Assembly: GCF_028290495.1 (NCBI RefSeq)
Contig: NZ_JAQGJT010000138.1
Span: forward strand, 1 to 64,000
DNA length: 64,000 nucleotides
Reading direction: 5' to 3'
From: Tardiphaga sp.
GTDB lineage: Bacteria; Pseudomonadota; Alphaproteobacteria; Rhizobiales; Xanthobacteraceae
The translations under genes were made by a program, and so were the position numbers. This document shows positions 32,250 to 41,039 of the stretch, piece after piece. The number at the start of each line of letters is the position of its first letter. Position 1 is the first letter of the stretch. Below the pieces are notes generated by a model. That model made no database searches. It was not told the DNA's origin and saw nothing but the letters and a program-made list of their open reading frames with translations.

Positions 32250-34412
32250 TTACAGCAGGCCCGCGCCGCGTGCCCACTTGTACTTGGCGCCGAGCACTTC
32301 CACCGGAAGCTCGGTCGAATAGGCATAAGACGGGATGCCGTTCTGGTAGAGATATTCGGCGGCCTCCTCGACCTCGACGTCGCCGGCGAGCGAGGCCACC
32401 ATCGGCTTCTCGATGCCCTTGGCCTTCATCTCGTTCTTGATCTCGACCATGTTGCGCGCGAACACCATCGGCGGGGTGACGATGGTGTGCCAGTAGCCGA
32501 GGATCAGCGAATGCACGCGGTCGTCGGTGAGGCCGAGCTTCACGGTGTTGACATAGGTGATCGGCGGCTCGCCGCCGGTGATGTCGACGGGGTTGCCGGC
32601 CGCGCCGAACGGCGGGATGAACTTGCGGAAGGCCGCATCGAGATCCGGCGGCATGGTCATCAGCGACATGCCGTTGTCGACCACCGCATCCGACAGCAGA
32701 ACGCCCGAACCACCGGCGCCGGTGATGATCAGCACGTTCTCGCCCTTCGGCGTCGGCAGCACTGGAATGCCGCGGGCAAACTCCAGCAACTGGCGCAGCG
32801 AACGGGCGCGGATCACGCCGGACTGCTTCAGCACGTCCTCATAGATCTTGTCGTTGCCGGCGAGCGCGCCGGTGTGCGACGACGCCGCCTTGGCGCCGGC
32901 CGAGGTGCGGCCGGCCTTGAGCACGACCACCGGCTTGATCTTGGAGACGCGCTTGGCGGCTACGGCGAAGGCGCGGCCGTCCTTCAGATCCTCGCAATGC
33001 TGCGCGATGATGTTGGTGTTAGGGTCCTGCTCGAAGAAGGCGAGCAGATCGTCCTCGTCGATGTCCGACTTGTTGCCGAGGCCGACGATGGCCGAGACGC
33101 CCATCTTGGCCGAGCGCGAGAAGCCGATGATCGCCATGCCGATGCCGCCGGACTGCGACGACAGAGCCGCCGAACCTTTCACGTCATAGGCGGTGCAGAA
33201 CGTCGCGCAGAGATTGGCCGGCGTGTAATAGAAGCCATAGATGTTCGGCCCCATCAGGCGGACGTCGTACTTCTTGCCGATCTCGACGATCTCTTCCTGC
33301 AGCGCCGGCTCGTTGGCTTCGGCAAATCCCGACGGGATCAGCACGGCGCCGGGAATTTTCTTCTCGCCGCATTCGATCAGTGCACCGGCAACGAACTTGG
33401 CGGGAATCGCGAACACCGCGGTGTCAATCACGCCCGGAACGTCCTTGACGCTCTTGTAGGCCTTGCGGCCCATGATCTCGGTGGCCTTGGGGTGGATCGG
33501 ATAGATCTCGCCCTTGTAGCCGCCGTTGATCAGGTTCTTCATCACCGAATTGCCGATCTTGCCGTCCTCGGCGGAGGCGCCGATCACGGCGACCGCCTGC
33601 GGCATCATGATGCGGTTCATCGCGGTGACGATTTCGGCGTTGGAGCGCGGCGCCGGGCGCGGCTTGTAGTCGAAGTCGACGACGATGCGCACGTCGGCGG
33701 CGATCGCATCCTTCTTGGTCGCGAATACCGGGTTGAGATCGAGCTCGACCATTTCCGGGAAGTCGCTGACCAGTTCGGAAACCTTGACGATGATATCGGC
33801 CAGCGCCTCGCGGTTGGCCGGGTCGCCGCCGCGCACGCCATGCAGCATTTCGGCTGCCTGAATGCCGTCGAGCATCGACAGCGCGTCGTCATTGGTGGCG
33901 GGGGCGAGACGGAAGGTCACATCCTTCAGCACTTCGACCAGCACGCCGCCGAGGCCGAAGGCCACCAGCTTGCCGAACGAACCGTCGGTGATCGAACCGA
34001 TGATCACCTCGGTGCCGCCCATCAGCATCTGCTGGACCTGGATGCCCTCGATCTTGGCATCGGCCTTATAGTTCTTGGCGTTGGCCAGAATGGTGTCGTA
34101 GGCCTTCAGCGCTTCGTCAGCGGACTTGACGCCGACAATGACGCCGCCGGCTTCGGTCTTGTGCAGGATATCCGGCGAGACGATCTTCATCACCACCGGA
34201 AAGCCCATGCCTTCGGCCATCTTGGCGGCTTCGGCAGCGGATTTCGCCACGCCTTCACCGGGCACCGGAATGCCGTAGGCGTCGCAGACCAGCTTGCCTT
34301 CCGGCGCGGTCAAGCTGGTGCGGCCGTCGGCTTTGACGGCGTCGAGAACTTTGCGAACGGTTTCTTTCGCGGACGGCGCGGCAACCTGCTTGGCGAGATT
34401 CGTTGGGGACAT
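32250..34412 (-). CDS. ADP-forming acyl-CoA synthetase (acetate-CoA ligase family), oxalate island
   Basis: 720 residues, well placed after AAGGAGAGGAAG. An ATP-grasp half comes first (about 30-265: VCDAYGIPVPGEGVAKSAAEAAKMAEGMGFPVVMKIVSPDILHKTEAGG). A CoA-binding domain follows (about 280-400: MMPQAVAVIGASAEDGKIGNSVMKNLI), then succinyl-CoA-ligase-like domains. The phosphohistidine is probably in AKAASSHTGALAGND. The domain order is beta-alpha, the reverse of the usual acetate-CoA ligase fusion. The reaction would be acid + CoA + ATP to acyl-CoA + ADP. It diverges from gntR-oxc-frc through a region with two copies of the island operator. Activation of oxalate or formate, or recovery of CoA-ester energy, are reasonable inferences. 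Confidence 0.88.
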   Translation of the reverse strand: MSPTNLAKQVAAPSAKETVRKVLDAVKADGRTSLTAPEGKLVCDAYGIPVPGEGVAKSAAEAAKMAEGMGFPVVMKIVSPDILHKTEAGGVIVGVKSADEALKAYDTILANAKNYKADAKIEGIQVQQMLMGGTEVIIGSITDGSFGKLVAFGLGGVLVEVLKDVTFRLAPATNDDALSMLDGIQAAEMLHGVRGGDPANREALADIIVKVSELVSDFPEMVELDLNPVFATKKDAIAADVRIVVDFDYKPRPAPRSNAEIVTAMNRIMMPQAVAVIGASAEDGKIGNSVMKNLINGGYKGEIYPIHPKATEIMGRKAYKSVKDVPGVIDTAVFAIPAKFVAGALIECGEKKIPGAVLIPSGFAEANEPALQEEIVEIGKKYDVRLMGPNIYGFYYTPANLCATFCTAYDVKGSAALSSQSGGIGMAIIGFSRSAKMGVSAIVGLGNKSDIDEDDLLAFFEQDPNTNIIAQHCEDLKDGRAFAVAAKRVSKIKPVVVLKAGRTSAGAKAASSHTGALAGNDKIYEDVLKQSGVIRARSLRQLLEFARGIPVLPTPKGENVLIITGAGGSGVLLSDAVVDNGMSLMTMPPDLDAAFRKFIPPFGAAGNPVDITGGEPPITYVNTVKLGLTDDRVHSLILGYWHTIVTPPMVFARNMVEIKNEMKAKGIEKPMVASLAGDVEVEEAAEYLYQNGIPSYAYSTELPVEVLGAKYKWARGAGLL

Positions 34413-34455
34413 GGCTTCCTCTCCTTGACGTCTGTTTCAGTCGAGACGTGATTGA

Positions 34456-34472
34456 TGGCATTTGGTATGCCA
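34456..34472. promoter_or_regulatory. Oxalate-island operator, site A
   Basis: TGGCATTTGGTATGCCA, a perfect TGGCAT-N5-ATGCCA palindrome 44 bases upstream of the ligase start. It is one of seven 17-bp sites with the same geometry found only in this island. Confidence 0.75.
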
Positions 34473-34536
34473 GAAACAGGCTTGTCAAGGCGGTGCGCAC
34501 TGCACAATTGCCGAAATCGCCGGAAGCTTGACACCG

Positions 34537-34553
34537 TGGTATTTGGTATGCCA
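34537..34553. promoter_or_regulatory. Oxalate-island operator, site B
   Basis: TGGTATTTGGTATGCCA lies 55 bases upstream of the gntR start, 81 bases from site A. Together the two sites would let one regulator control both divergent units, including its own gene. Confidence 0.75.
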
Positions 34554-34607
34554 AAAATCTGGCACTATTTATTCTGTTATAGGAACGTCTCCCGATGGAG
34601 ATGATTC

Positions 34608-35363
34608 ATGCCCGCTCGAAAACCAACCAAGGCGCGGACAACAATGGCTGAGGCAGATATCGCGATCGTCCGGATCGCGCCCGAGACGAGTTTCAAGAAC
34701 AAGGCCTACGATGCCTTGAAAGAAGCCATTCTCAAAATGGATATCTACACCACCGCCGATCCGGTGATGCTCGACGAGCGCGCTTTGTCGGAACGCCTCG
34801 GCGTCAGCCGCACGCCGATCCGCGAAGCGATCGCGATGCTGGAACAGGATGGTTTCGTCAAGACGATGCCGCGCCGGGGCATCGTGGTAGTCAGACGGAC
34901 CAAGGTCGAGATCGTCGACATGATCCGCGCATGGGCGGCGCTGGAAAGCATGGCCGCGCGGCTGATCACGACGACCGCGCGCAAGAAGGACATCTCGGCG
35001 CTGCGCGACTTCTTCAAGGATTTCGGCAAGGACCGGCTACCGCAGGATCACGTCGAGGAATATTCCAAAGCCAACATCGCTTTCCACCAGGCGCTGATCT
35101 CGCTCAGCGAATCGCCGGTGCTGGTCGACATGACCAACGACATTCTTCTGCATGTGCGCGGGTACCGGCAGCTCACGATCGGTCGCACCGACCGCACCGC
35201 GACCTCCCTGCCCGAGCATCTGGCGATCATCGAGGCGCTCGAGGAGCGCAACACCGAACTGGCGGAAAAGCGCGCGCGCGATCACACGCTGGGGCTGGCG
35301 GCCTATGTCGAGGCCCACGGCCAGGAGCTGTTCACCAAGCCTTCCGACATCAAGGCTTCCTGA
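34608..35363 (+). CDS. GntR-family regulator (FadR/FCD type), probable regulator of the oxalate island
   Basis: 251 residues from ATG 34608, with GGAG 8 bases upstream; an internal ATG at 34644 is also possible. The N-terminal winged helix has LDERALSERLGVSRTPIREAIAMLEQDGFVKTMPRRGIVVV, about residues 50-100. The FCD ligand domain follows, with candidate metal or ligand His in IAFHQALISLSESPVL and LPEHLAIIEAL. FCD regulators bind short-acid effectors. It is the first gene before oxc and frc and lies under operator site B. FadR-type proteins recognise TGGT...ACCA-like palindromes, matching the seven sites here. Oxalate, oxalyl-CoA or formyl-CoA as effector is a guess. Confidence 0.9.
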   Translation: MPARKPTKARTTMAEADIAIVRIAPETSFKNKAYDALKEAILKMDIYTTADPVMLDERALSERLGVSRTPIREAIAMLEQDGFVKTMPRRGIVVVRRTKVEIVDMIRAWAALESMAARLITTTARKKDISALRDFFKDFGKDRLPQDHVEEYSKANIAFHQALISLSESPVLVDMTNDILLHVRGYRQLTIGRTDRTATSLPEHLAIIEALEERNTELAEKRARDHTLGLAAYVEAHGQELFTKPSDIKAS

Positions 35364-35442
35364 AAGAAGCCCACCGATTTCGTATCCACGCACACGCTGA
35401 CAACAACACGTCGCATCAAAAAAAGTACAGGGAGAACGCGGA

Positions 35443-37185
35443 ATGTCCGCTACGGTTCAGAGCATTGCAGTCGCCGCCCCGGAAGTTGAGCAGGACCTGA
35501 CGGATGGCTTTCATCTGATCATCGACGCGCTCAAGCTGAACGGCCTCAACACGATCTACGGCGTGCCGGGCATCCCGATCACCGACTTCGGCCGCATGGC
35601 GCAGGCCGAGGGTATCCGCGTGCTCTCGTTCCGCCATGAACAGGCCGCCGGCTATGCCGCCTCGATCGCCGGCTACCTCACCAAGAAGCCCGGCGTCTGC
35701 CTGACGGTGTCGGCACCCGGCTTCCTCAACGGCCTCACCGCGCTGGCGCATGCCACCACCAACTGCTTCCCGATGATCCTGATCTCCGGTTCGTCGGAGC
35801 GCGAGATCGTCGATCTGCAGCAGGGCGACTATGAGGAGATGGACCAGCTCGCGATCGCCAAGCCGCTGTGCAAGGCCGCGTTCCGCGTGCTGCACGCCGC
35901 CGACATCGGCATTGCGGTGGCCCGCGCGATCCGCGCCGCAGTGTCCGGCCGTCCGGGCGGCGTCTACCTCGATCTGCCCGCCAAACTGTTCGGCCAGGTG
36001 ATGGACGCCGGCCTCGGCCAGAAGTCGCTGGTCAAGGTGATCGACGCCGCGCCGGCGCAGATCCCCGGACCGGATTCGATCAAGCGCGCGCTCGACGTGC
36101 TGAAGGGCGCCAAGCGCCCATTGATCATTCTCGGCAAGGGCGCGGCCTACGCGCAGGCCGACGACGCCATCAAGGCGCTGGTCGAGACCTCCGGCATTCC
36201 GTTCCTGCCGATGAGCATGGCCAAGGGCCTGCTGCCCGACACCCATCCGCAATGCGCGGGTGCGGCGCGCTCGACGGTGCTGAAGGACGCCGACGTGGTG
36301 ATGCTGATCGGCGCCCGCCTGAACTGGCTGCTGTCGCACGGCAAGGGCAAGAGCTGGGGCGATACGCCCAAGAAGTTCATCCAGATCGACATCGAGCCGA
36401 AGGAAATGGACTCCAACGTCGAGATCGTCGCGCCCGTGGTCGGCGATATCGGCTCCTGCGTCGCGGCCCTCCTCGATGGCATCGGCAAGGGCTGGACGAA
36501 GCCGTCCACCGACTGGACCGGCGCCATCACCAAGAAGCGCGACGACAACATTTCGAAAATGGCGCCGCGCCTGATGAACAACAACTCGCCGATGGATTAC
36601 CACGGCGCGCTCGGCGTGCTGCGCACCATCATCGCAGAACGTCCCGATGCCATGCTGGTGAATGAAGGCGCCAACACGCTCGATCTCGCCCGCGGCATTA
36701 TCGACATGTACAAGCCGCGCAAGCGCATCGATGTCGGCACCTGGGGCATCATGGGCATCGGCATGGGCTACTGCATCGCCGCCGCCATCGAGACCGGCAA
36801 ACCGGTGCTCGCGGTGGAAGGCGACAGCGCGTTCGGCTTCTCCGGCATGGAGGTCGAAACCATCTGCCGCTACAATCTGCCGGTCTGCATCGTCGTCTTC
36901 AACAATGACGGCATCTACCGCGGCACCGACGTCAATCCGACCGGCGGCGAGGACGTGGCCCCGACCGTGTTCGTCAAGGGCGCGCGCTACGACAAGATGA
37001 TGGAGGCCTTCGGCGGCGTCGGCGTCAACGTGACTTCGCCGGACGAACTCAAGCGCGCCGTCAACAACGCCATGGATTCGGGCAAGCCGACGCTGATCAA
37101 TGCGGTGATCGACCCGGCCGCCGGCAGCGAGAGCGGCCGCATCGGCAACCTCAATCCGCAGAGCGTGCTGAAAAAGAAGAAATAA
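35443..37185 (+). CDS. oxc: Oxalyl-CoA decarboxylase
   Basis: 580 residues, after CAGGGAGAACGCGG. A ThDP enzyme: the N-terminal domain has [17 protein letters not shown] and the catalytic Glu in [12 protein letters not shown] near residue 68. The central domain has [15 protein letters not shown], and the C-terminal ThDP/Mg motif runs from [19 protein letters not shown] to [11 protein letters not shown]. It splits oxalyl-CoA to formyl-CoA and CO2. With Frc it forms the classic oxalate catabolic cycle. It lies 79 bases after gntR without an operator copy between, so it is probably cotranscribed with it. Confidence 0.96.
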   Translation: MSATVQSIAVAAPEVEQDLTDGFHLIIDALKLNGLNTIYGVPGIPITDFGRMAQAEGIRVLSFRHEQAAGYAASIAGYLTKKPGVCLTVSAPGFLNGLTALAHATTNCFPMILISGSSEREIVDLQQGDYEEMDQLAIAKPLCKAAFRVLHAADIGIAVARAIRAAVSGRPGGVYLDLPAKLFGQVMDAGLGQKSLVKVIDAAPAQIPGPDSIKRALDVLKGAKRPLIILGKGAAYAQADDAIKALVETSGIPFLPMSMAKGLLPDTHPQCAGAARSTVLKDADVVMLIGARLNWLLSHGKGKSWGDTPKKFIQIDIEPKEMDSNVEIVAPVVGDIGSCVAALLDGIGKGWTKPSTDWTGAITKKRDDNISKMAPRLMNNNSPMDYHGALGVLRTIIAERPDAMLVNEGANTLDLARGIIDMYKPRKRIDVGTWGIMGIGMGYCIAAAIETGKPVLAVEGDSAFGFSGMEVETICRYNLPVCIVVFNNDGIYRGTDVNPTGGEDVAPTVFVKGARYDKMMEAFGGVGVNVTSPDELKRAVNNAMDSGKPTLINAVIDPAAGSESGRIGNLNPQSVLKKKK

Positions 37186-37196
37186 TCTGTTTCAAC

Positions 37197-37218
37197 GACG
37201 GGGTCGCAAGGCCCCGTC
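37197..37218 (+). other. Hairpin between oxc and frc
   Basis: GACGGGG-TCGCAAGG-CCCCGTC lies 11 bases after the oxc stop. The run after it is mixed pyrimidine (CCTGTTCTTTCT), so it may cause partial termination or stabilise the oxc message. Confidence 0.5.
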
Positions 37219-37265
37219 CCTGTTCTTTCTGCCCGCGCGGCAACCATAGACTACGGAGCAAGACC

Positions 37266-38543
37266 ATGACACAGGCGCTGAAGGGCGTTCGCATTCTCGA
37301 TTTCACCCACGTCCAGTCCGGACCTACCTGCACGCAGCTGCTGGCGTGGTTTGGCGCCGACGTGATCAAGGTCGAGCGACCGGGCGTCGGTGACATCACC
37401 CGCGGCCAGTTGCAGGATATCCCCAACGTCGACAGCCTGTATTTCACCATGCTGAACCACAACAAGCGCTCGATCACGCTCGACACCAAGAACCCCAAGG
37501 GCAAGGAAGTGCTGATCGCGCTGATGAAGTCCTGCGACGTGCTGGTCGAGAACTTCGGCCCCGGCGTGCTCGACCGTATGGGCTTCTCGTTCGAGAAGAT
37601 CCAGGAGATCAACCCGAAACTGATCGTCGCTTCGATCAAGGGCTTTGGCCCCGGTCCCTATGAGGACTGCAAGGTCTACGAGAACGTCGCGCAGTGCACC
37701 GGTGGTGCAGCCTCGACCACCGGCTTCCGCGACGGCCTGCCGCTGGTCACCGGCGCGCAGATCGGCGACAGCGGCACCGGCCTGCATCTGGCGCTCGGCA
37801 TCGTCACCGCGCTCTATCAGCGCACCGTCACCGGCCGCGGCCAGAAGGTCACCGCCGCCATGCAGGACGGCGTGCTGAATCTCTCGCGCGTAAAACTGCG
37901 CGACCAGCAGCGCCTCGCGCATGGCCCGCTCAAGGAATACAGCCAGTTCGGCGAAGGCATTCCGTTCGGCGACGCCGTGCCGCGCGCCGGCAACGATTCC
38001 GGCGGTGGCCAGCCCGGCCGCATCCTGAAGTGCAAGGGCTGGGAGACCGACCCCAACGCCTACATCTACTTCATCACCCAGGCGCCGGTGTGGGAGAAGA
38101 TCTGCGACGTGATCGGCGAACCCACCTGGAAGACCGACCCGGCCTACTCGAAGCCCGCGGTGCGGCTGCCCAAGCTCAACGAGATCTTCGCGCGCATCGA
38201 ACAGTGGACGATGACCAAGACCAAGTTCGAGGCGATGGACATCCTGAATGAAGATGACATCCCGTGCGGCCCGATCCTGTCGATGAAGGAACTCGCCGAG
38301 GACCAGTCGCTGCGCGCGACCGGCACCGTGGTCGAGGTCGACCATCCCGAGCGCGGCAAGTACCTCTCGGTCGGCAACCCGATCAAGATGTCCGATAGCC
38401 CGACCGAAGTGACCCGCTCGCCGCTGCTCGGCGAGCACACCGACGAGATCCTGCGCCAGGTGCTCGGCTTCAGCGACCACCAAGTTGCCGAAATCCACGA
38501 CTCCGGCGCTCTCGATCCGCCGCGTAAGGTGGCCGCGGAGTAA
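37266..38543 (+). CDS. frc: Formyl-CoA:oxalate CoA-transferase (class III)
   Basis: 425 residues, the normal length. It starts [35 protein letters not shown]. The catalytic Asp is in AQIGDSGTG (Asp168, equivalent to Asp169 of the Oxalobacter enzyme). The active-site glycine loop is NDSGGGQPG, and the terminal motif is [12 protein letters not shown]. It moves CoA from formyl-CoA to oxalate, regenerating oxalyl-CoA for Oxc and releasing formate. Residue 48 is Gln; from memory the Oxalobacter enzyme has Trp there. It is followed by a strong terminator, closing the gntR-oxc-frc unit. Confidence 0.96.
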   Translation: MTQALKGVRILDFTHVQSGPTCTQLLAWFGADVIKVERPGVGDITRGQLQDIPNVDSLYFTMLNHNKRSITLDTKNPKGKEVLIALMKSCDVLVENFGPGVLDRMGFSFEKIQEINPKLIVASIKGFGPGPYEDCKVYENVAQCTGGAASTTGFRDGLPLVTGAQIGDSGTGLHLALGIVTALYQRTVTGRGQKVTAAMQDGVLNLSRVKLRDQQRLAHGPLKEYSQFGEGIPFGDAVPRAGNDSGGGQPGRILKCKGWETDPNAYIYFITQAPVWEKICDVIGEPTWKTDPAYSKPAVRLPKLNEIFARIEQWTMTKTKFEAMDILNEDDIPCGPILSMKELAEDQSLRATGTVVEVDHPERGKYLSVGNPIKMSDSPTEVTRSPLLGEHTDEILRQVLGFSDHQVAEIHDSGALDPPRKVAAE

Positions 38544-38572
38544 GCGAACGCCATATTGGCTTTGACATCACA

Positions 38573-38599
38573 GGCCGCCGGTATCCCCGGCGGCCTTTT
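38573..38599 (+). terminator. Intrinsic terminator after frc
   Basis: GGCCGCCGG-TATCC-CCGGCGGCC followed by TTTT, 30 bases past the frc stop. Confidence 0.88.
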
Positions 38600-38685
38600 G
38601 CGTGGAACTTTGATAAGAAAATCAAATCGATTGATTTTGCACTGCAAAAAATTTCATGCTGCCATGCAAACAAACGCATTGTTGG

Positions 38686-38702
38686 TGGCATCTGGTATAC
38701 GT
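38686..38702. promoter_or_regulatory. Oxalate-island operator, site C
   Basis: TGGCATCTGGTATACGT has the full left arm and the first four bases of the right arm (ATAC) in the same 17-bp geometry. It lies 54 bases upstream of the small gene at 38756. It is the weakest of the seven sites. Confidence 0.6.
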
Positions 38703-38755
38703 AGATTAGCCCTCAGACGAACACGGCGCCCCGGCGCCAAACTGAGGGATCGATC

Positions 38756-38893
38756 ATGTCCAACACTGCTTCGCTCGGCCTCACGCCTTCCACCACTCTG
38801 TTCAGCCGCCTGATGGCGCAGATCGACCGCCTGCTGATGAGCAGCGCCCGGATCTCGGTACGCAATGCCGACCTGCCCTATTTCGGTCTTTGA
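38756..38893 (+). CDS. 45-residue small protein under the oxalate-island operator
   Basis: ATG at 38756 has GAGGGA 6 bases upstream. The product is basic in the middle and amphipathic, containing LFSRLMAQIDRLLMSSARIS and ending VRNADLPYFGL. No cysteine, signal peptide or membrane span. I know of similar short Bradyrhizobium proteins ending in RNxDLPxFGL, but no function. The gene has its own operator-like site and its own terminator, between frc and the tct operon. It is therefore a stand-alone transcription unit and a plausible small regulator or RNA-coding locus. The same transcript could instead act as an sRNA. Confidence 0.7.
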   Translation: MSNTASLGLTPSTTLFSRLMAQIDRLLMSSARISVRNADLPYFGL

Positions 38894-38949
38894 TCAACGG
38901 ATTATCTGACGACGCGTGACCGCGTCATCAGACTGTTTCCTCCCAGACT

Positions 38950-38980
38950 GGCCCCGGATTTTTCCGGGGCCATTTTTTTT
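38950..38980 (+). terminator. Strong intrinsic terminator after the small gene
   Basis: GGCCCCGG-ATTTTT-CCGGGGCC followed by A and eight T. A second stem (TGACGACGCG / CGCGTCATCA, near 38907-38930) precedes it. The rest of 38981-39365 holds operator site D and a long leader before tctC, with no supported gene. Confidence 0.92.
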
Positions 38981-39054
38981 GCGCGCATAGGGATTGTTTC
39001 CGCCTGCGGCATTTCAGCCCGTCCCGCGTTTAACTACTCTAACCGCTTGCGGCT

Positions 39055-39071
39055 TGGCATATCGCATACCA
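39055..39071. promoter_or_regulatory. Oxalate-island operator, site D
   Basis: TGGCATATCGCATACCA, flanked by a further T/A pair, is about 295 bases upstream of tctC. The long distance implies either a long leader or an unrecognised short transcript. Confidence 0.7.
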
Positions 39072-39365
39072 AAGTGAGCGCTAGGTAATGCTTCGCGTTT
39101 AAATGAAAGCATACCTGGGAGGATGATGGCCGACAGACCCGCACAGGGCTGCTGCCGCAATTGCCATGATGCAAGCACCCGACCTCACATTTTCGCCGAT
39201 TGGCCGAACAGCTAACTTGTTCGGCAGAATACTCCACTCCAAGCTGGACTGCGACGACGCGCCTCTGCGCTCGCCGCCTCGCTTACCAAAGGAATTCCTT
39301 CGCTAGTACACCACGATTGAAAGTCGACGCACGATCGACGCGATCAAAACGAATGGGAGAGAAAC

Positions 39366-40376
39366 ATGAAACGTTCTGCCTCTTGTCTCGCGATTGGCGC
39401 CGTCGCGTCATGCCTGGCGACGATTGCCGGCCCGGCCGTTGCGGCCTGGGAGCCGGTACGCCCGGTGGAATTCGTCATCCCGGCCGGCACAGGCGGCGGC
39501 GCAGACCAGATGGCGCGCACCATTCAGGGCATCGTCACCAAGCACAATCTGATGAAGCAGCCACTCGTCGTGATCAACAAGTCGGGCGGCGCCGGCGGCG
39601 AAGGCTTCCTCGACCTCAAGACCGCCAACAACAATCCGCACAAGATCATCATCACGCTGTCGAACCTGTTCACGACGCCGCTCGCCACCGGCATTCCGTT
39701 CAACTGGAAAGACCTCACGCCCGTCGCGATGCTGGCGCTCGACGAGTTCGTGCTCTGGGTCAATGCCGACAAGCCGTACAAGGACACCAAGGAATTCATC
39801 GCAGCCGTGAAGGCCGCACCGGCCGGCTCGATCAAGATGGGCGGCACCGGCTCGAAGCAGGAAGACCAGATCATCACCGTCGCCTTCGAAAAGGCCATCG
39901 GCAGCAAGCTCACCTATATCCCGTACAAGGGCGGCGGCGAAGTCGCGGTGCAGCTGGTCGGCAACCACGTCGATGCCACCGTGAACAATCCGATCGAGGC
40001 CGTCGCACAGTGGCGCGGCGGCAAGGTGCGTCCGCTTTGCGTGTTCGACAGCAAGCCGATGAACTATGACGAGCAGGTCGCCGACGGCAAGGCGTGGAAG
40101 GACATTCCGACCTGCAAGTCGCAGGGGCTCGACATCGAATATGTCATGCTGCGCGGCATCTTCATGTCGCCCAAGGCGACCAAGGACCAGGTCGAATATT
40201 ACGTCGAACTGTTCAAGAAGATCCGTGCCACGCCGGAGTGGCAGGACCTGATGAAGAACGGCGCCTTCAACACCACCTTCATGACCGGCGGCGACTATTC
40301 CGGCTGGGTCGAGAAGGAAGAGAAGCGTCACGAGACGCTGATGAAGGAAGCCGGCTTCCTCGCACAAGGTAACTGA
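39366..40376 (+). CDS. tctC: Tripartite tricarboxylate transporter substrate-binding protein
   Basis: 336 residues, after GGGAGAGAAAC. The signal peptide ends around VASCLATIAGPAVAA. The mature TctC/Bug fold starts WEPVRPVEFVIPAGTGGGADQMARTIQGIV and includes VINKSGGAGGEGFLDLK and MGGTGSKQEDQIITVAFEKAIG. It binds a carboxylate in the periplasm for the TctA/TctB permease. Its place under the island operator suggests oxalate or a related C2-C4 acid rather than citrate, which is inference. The TTT family is rarely linked to oxalate. Confidence 0.93.
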   Translation: MKRSASCLAIGAVASCLATIAGPAVAAWEPVRPVEFVIPAGTGGGADQMARTIQGIVTKHNLMKQPLVVINKSGGAGGEGFLDLKTANNNPHKIIITLSNLFTTPLATGIPFNWKDLTPVAMLALDEFVLWVNADKPYKDTKEFIAAVKAAPAGSIKMGGTGSKQEDQIITVAFEKAIGSKLTYIPYKGGGEVAVQLVGNHVDATVNNPIEAVAQWRGGKVRPLCVFDSKPMNYDEQVADGKAWKDIPTCKSQGLDIEYVMLRGIFMSPKATKDQVEYYVELFKKIRATPEWQDLMKNGAFNTTFMTGGDYSGWVEKEEKRHETLMKEAGFLAQGN

Positions 40377-40506
40377 TCAGCACCACTGATCGAGACGTAC
40401 TGATCGTTCCGCGAACATCCCCGGCGCCTGGCAATGGCCAGGCCCGGGCAGCCACACGATTTCAAGACTTTCGATTCAAGCCTCAGATTCAAGACCTGGA
40501 GTTTCC

Positions 40507-41004
40507 ATGACAGCGCAACATTCACGCAATGCAGGCCCGACTCACAAGGCCGTCGAATCCGGCGTCACTCTGGTGATCGGCCTGTTCGGCGCCATCGTCG
40601 TGTACGGCAGCGTCAAGGCCGGCATCAACTGGGGCGCGGAAGGCCCGCGCGCCGGCTTCTTCCCGTTCTATGTCGGGCTCTTCATCATCGTGTCCAGCGC
40701 CATCAATCTCTGGAACACGAGGCGCGACGAGGACAGCAGCCTGTTCGCCGAATGGGGTCAATTGCGTCAGGTCTTCAGCGTCGTGATCCCGACCGCCATC
40801 TATGTCGCGTCGATGCCGTTCATCGGCCTGTATTTGGCCTCGATGATCTTCATCGGCTGGTTCATGCGCTGGCTCGGCAAGTACGAATGGCCGCTGATCG
40901 CCGGCATCGCGCTCGGCATGCCGATCGTCACCTATTTCATCTTTGAACGCTGGTTCCTGGTGCCGTTGCCCAAGGGACCGATCGAGGACTGGCTCGGTCT
41001 GTAA
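40507..41004 (+). CDS. tctB: Tripartite tricarboxylate transporter small membrane subunit
   Basis: 165 residues, after CCTGGAG. Four predicted hydrophobic segments (GVTLVIGLFGAIVVYGSV, GFFPFYVGLFIIVSSAINLW, VVIPTAIYVASMPFIGLYLASMIFIGWFM, PLIAGIALGMPIVTYFIFERW) match the TctB family. It lies between tctC and tctA with 130- and 35-base spacers. Confidence 0.9.
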   Translation: MTAQHSRNAGPTHKAVESGVTLVIGLFGAIVVYGSVKAGINWGAEGPRAGFFPFYVGLFIIVSSAINLWNTRRDEDSSLFAEWGQLRQVFSVVIPTAIYVASMPFIGLYLASMIFIGWFMRWLGKYEWPLIAGIALGMPIVTYFIFERWFLVPLPKGPIEDWLGL

Positions 41005-41039
41005 CAAGCGTCTGCATAAGTTTTCGGGGGAAATTCGAT

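Noticed and set aside
32487-34451. 654-codon open frame antisense to the acyl-CoA ligase
   Set aside because: Composition is His/Asp/Arg-rich frame shadow of a high-GC gene; no family motif, and the sense strand has full domains, ribosome site and terminator.
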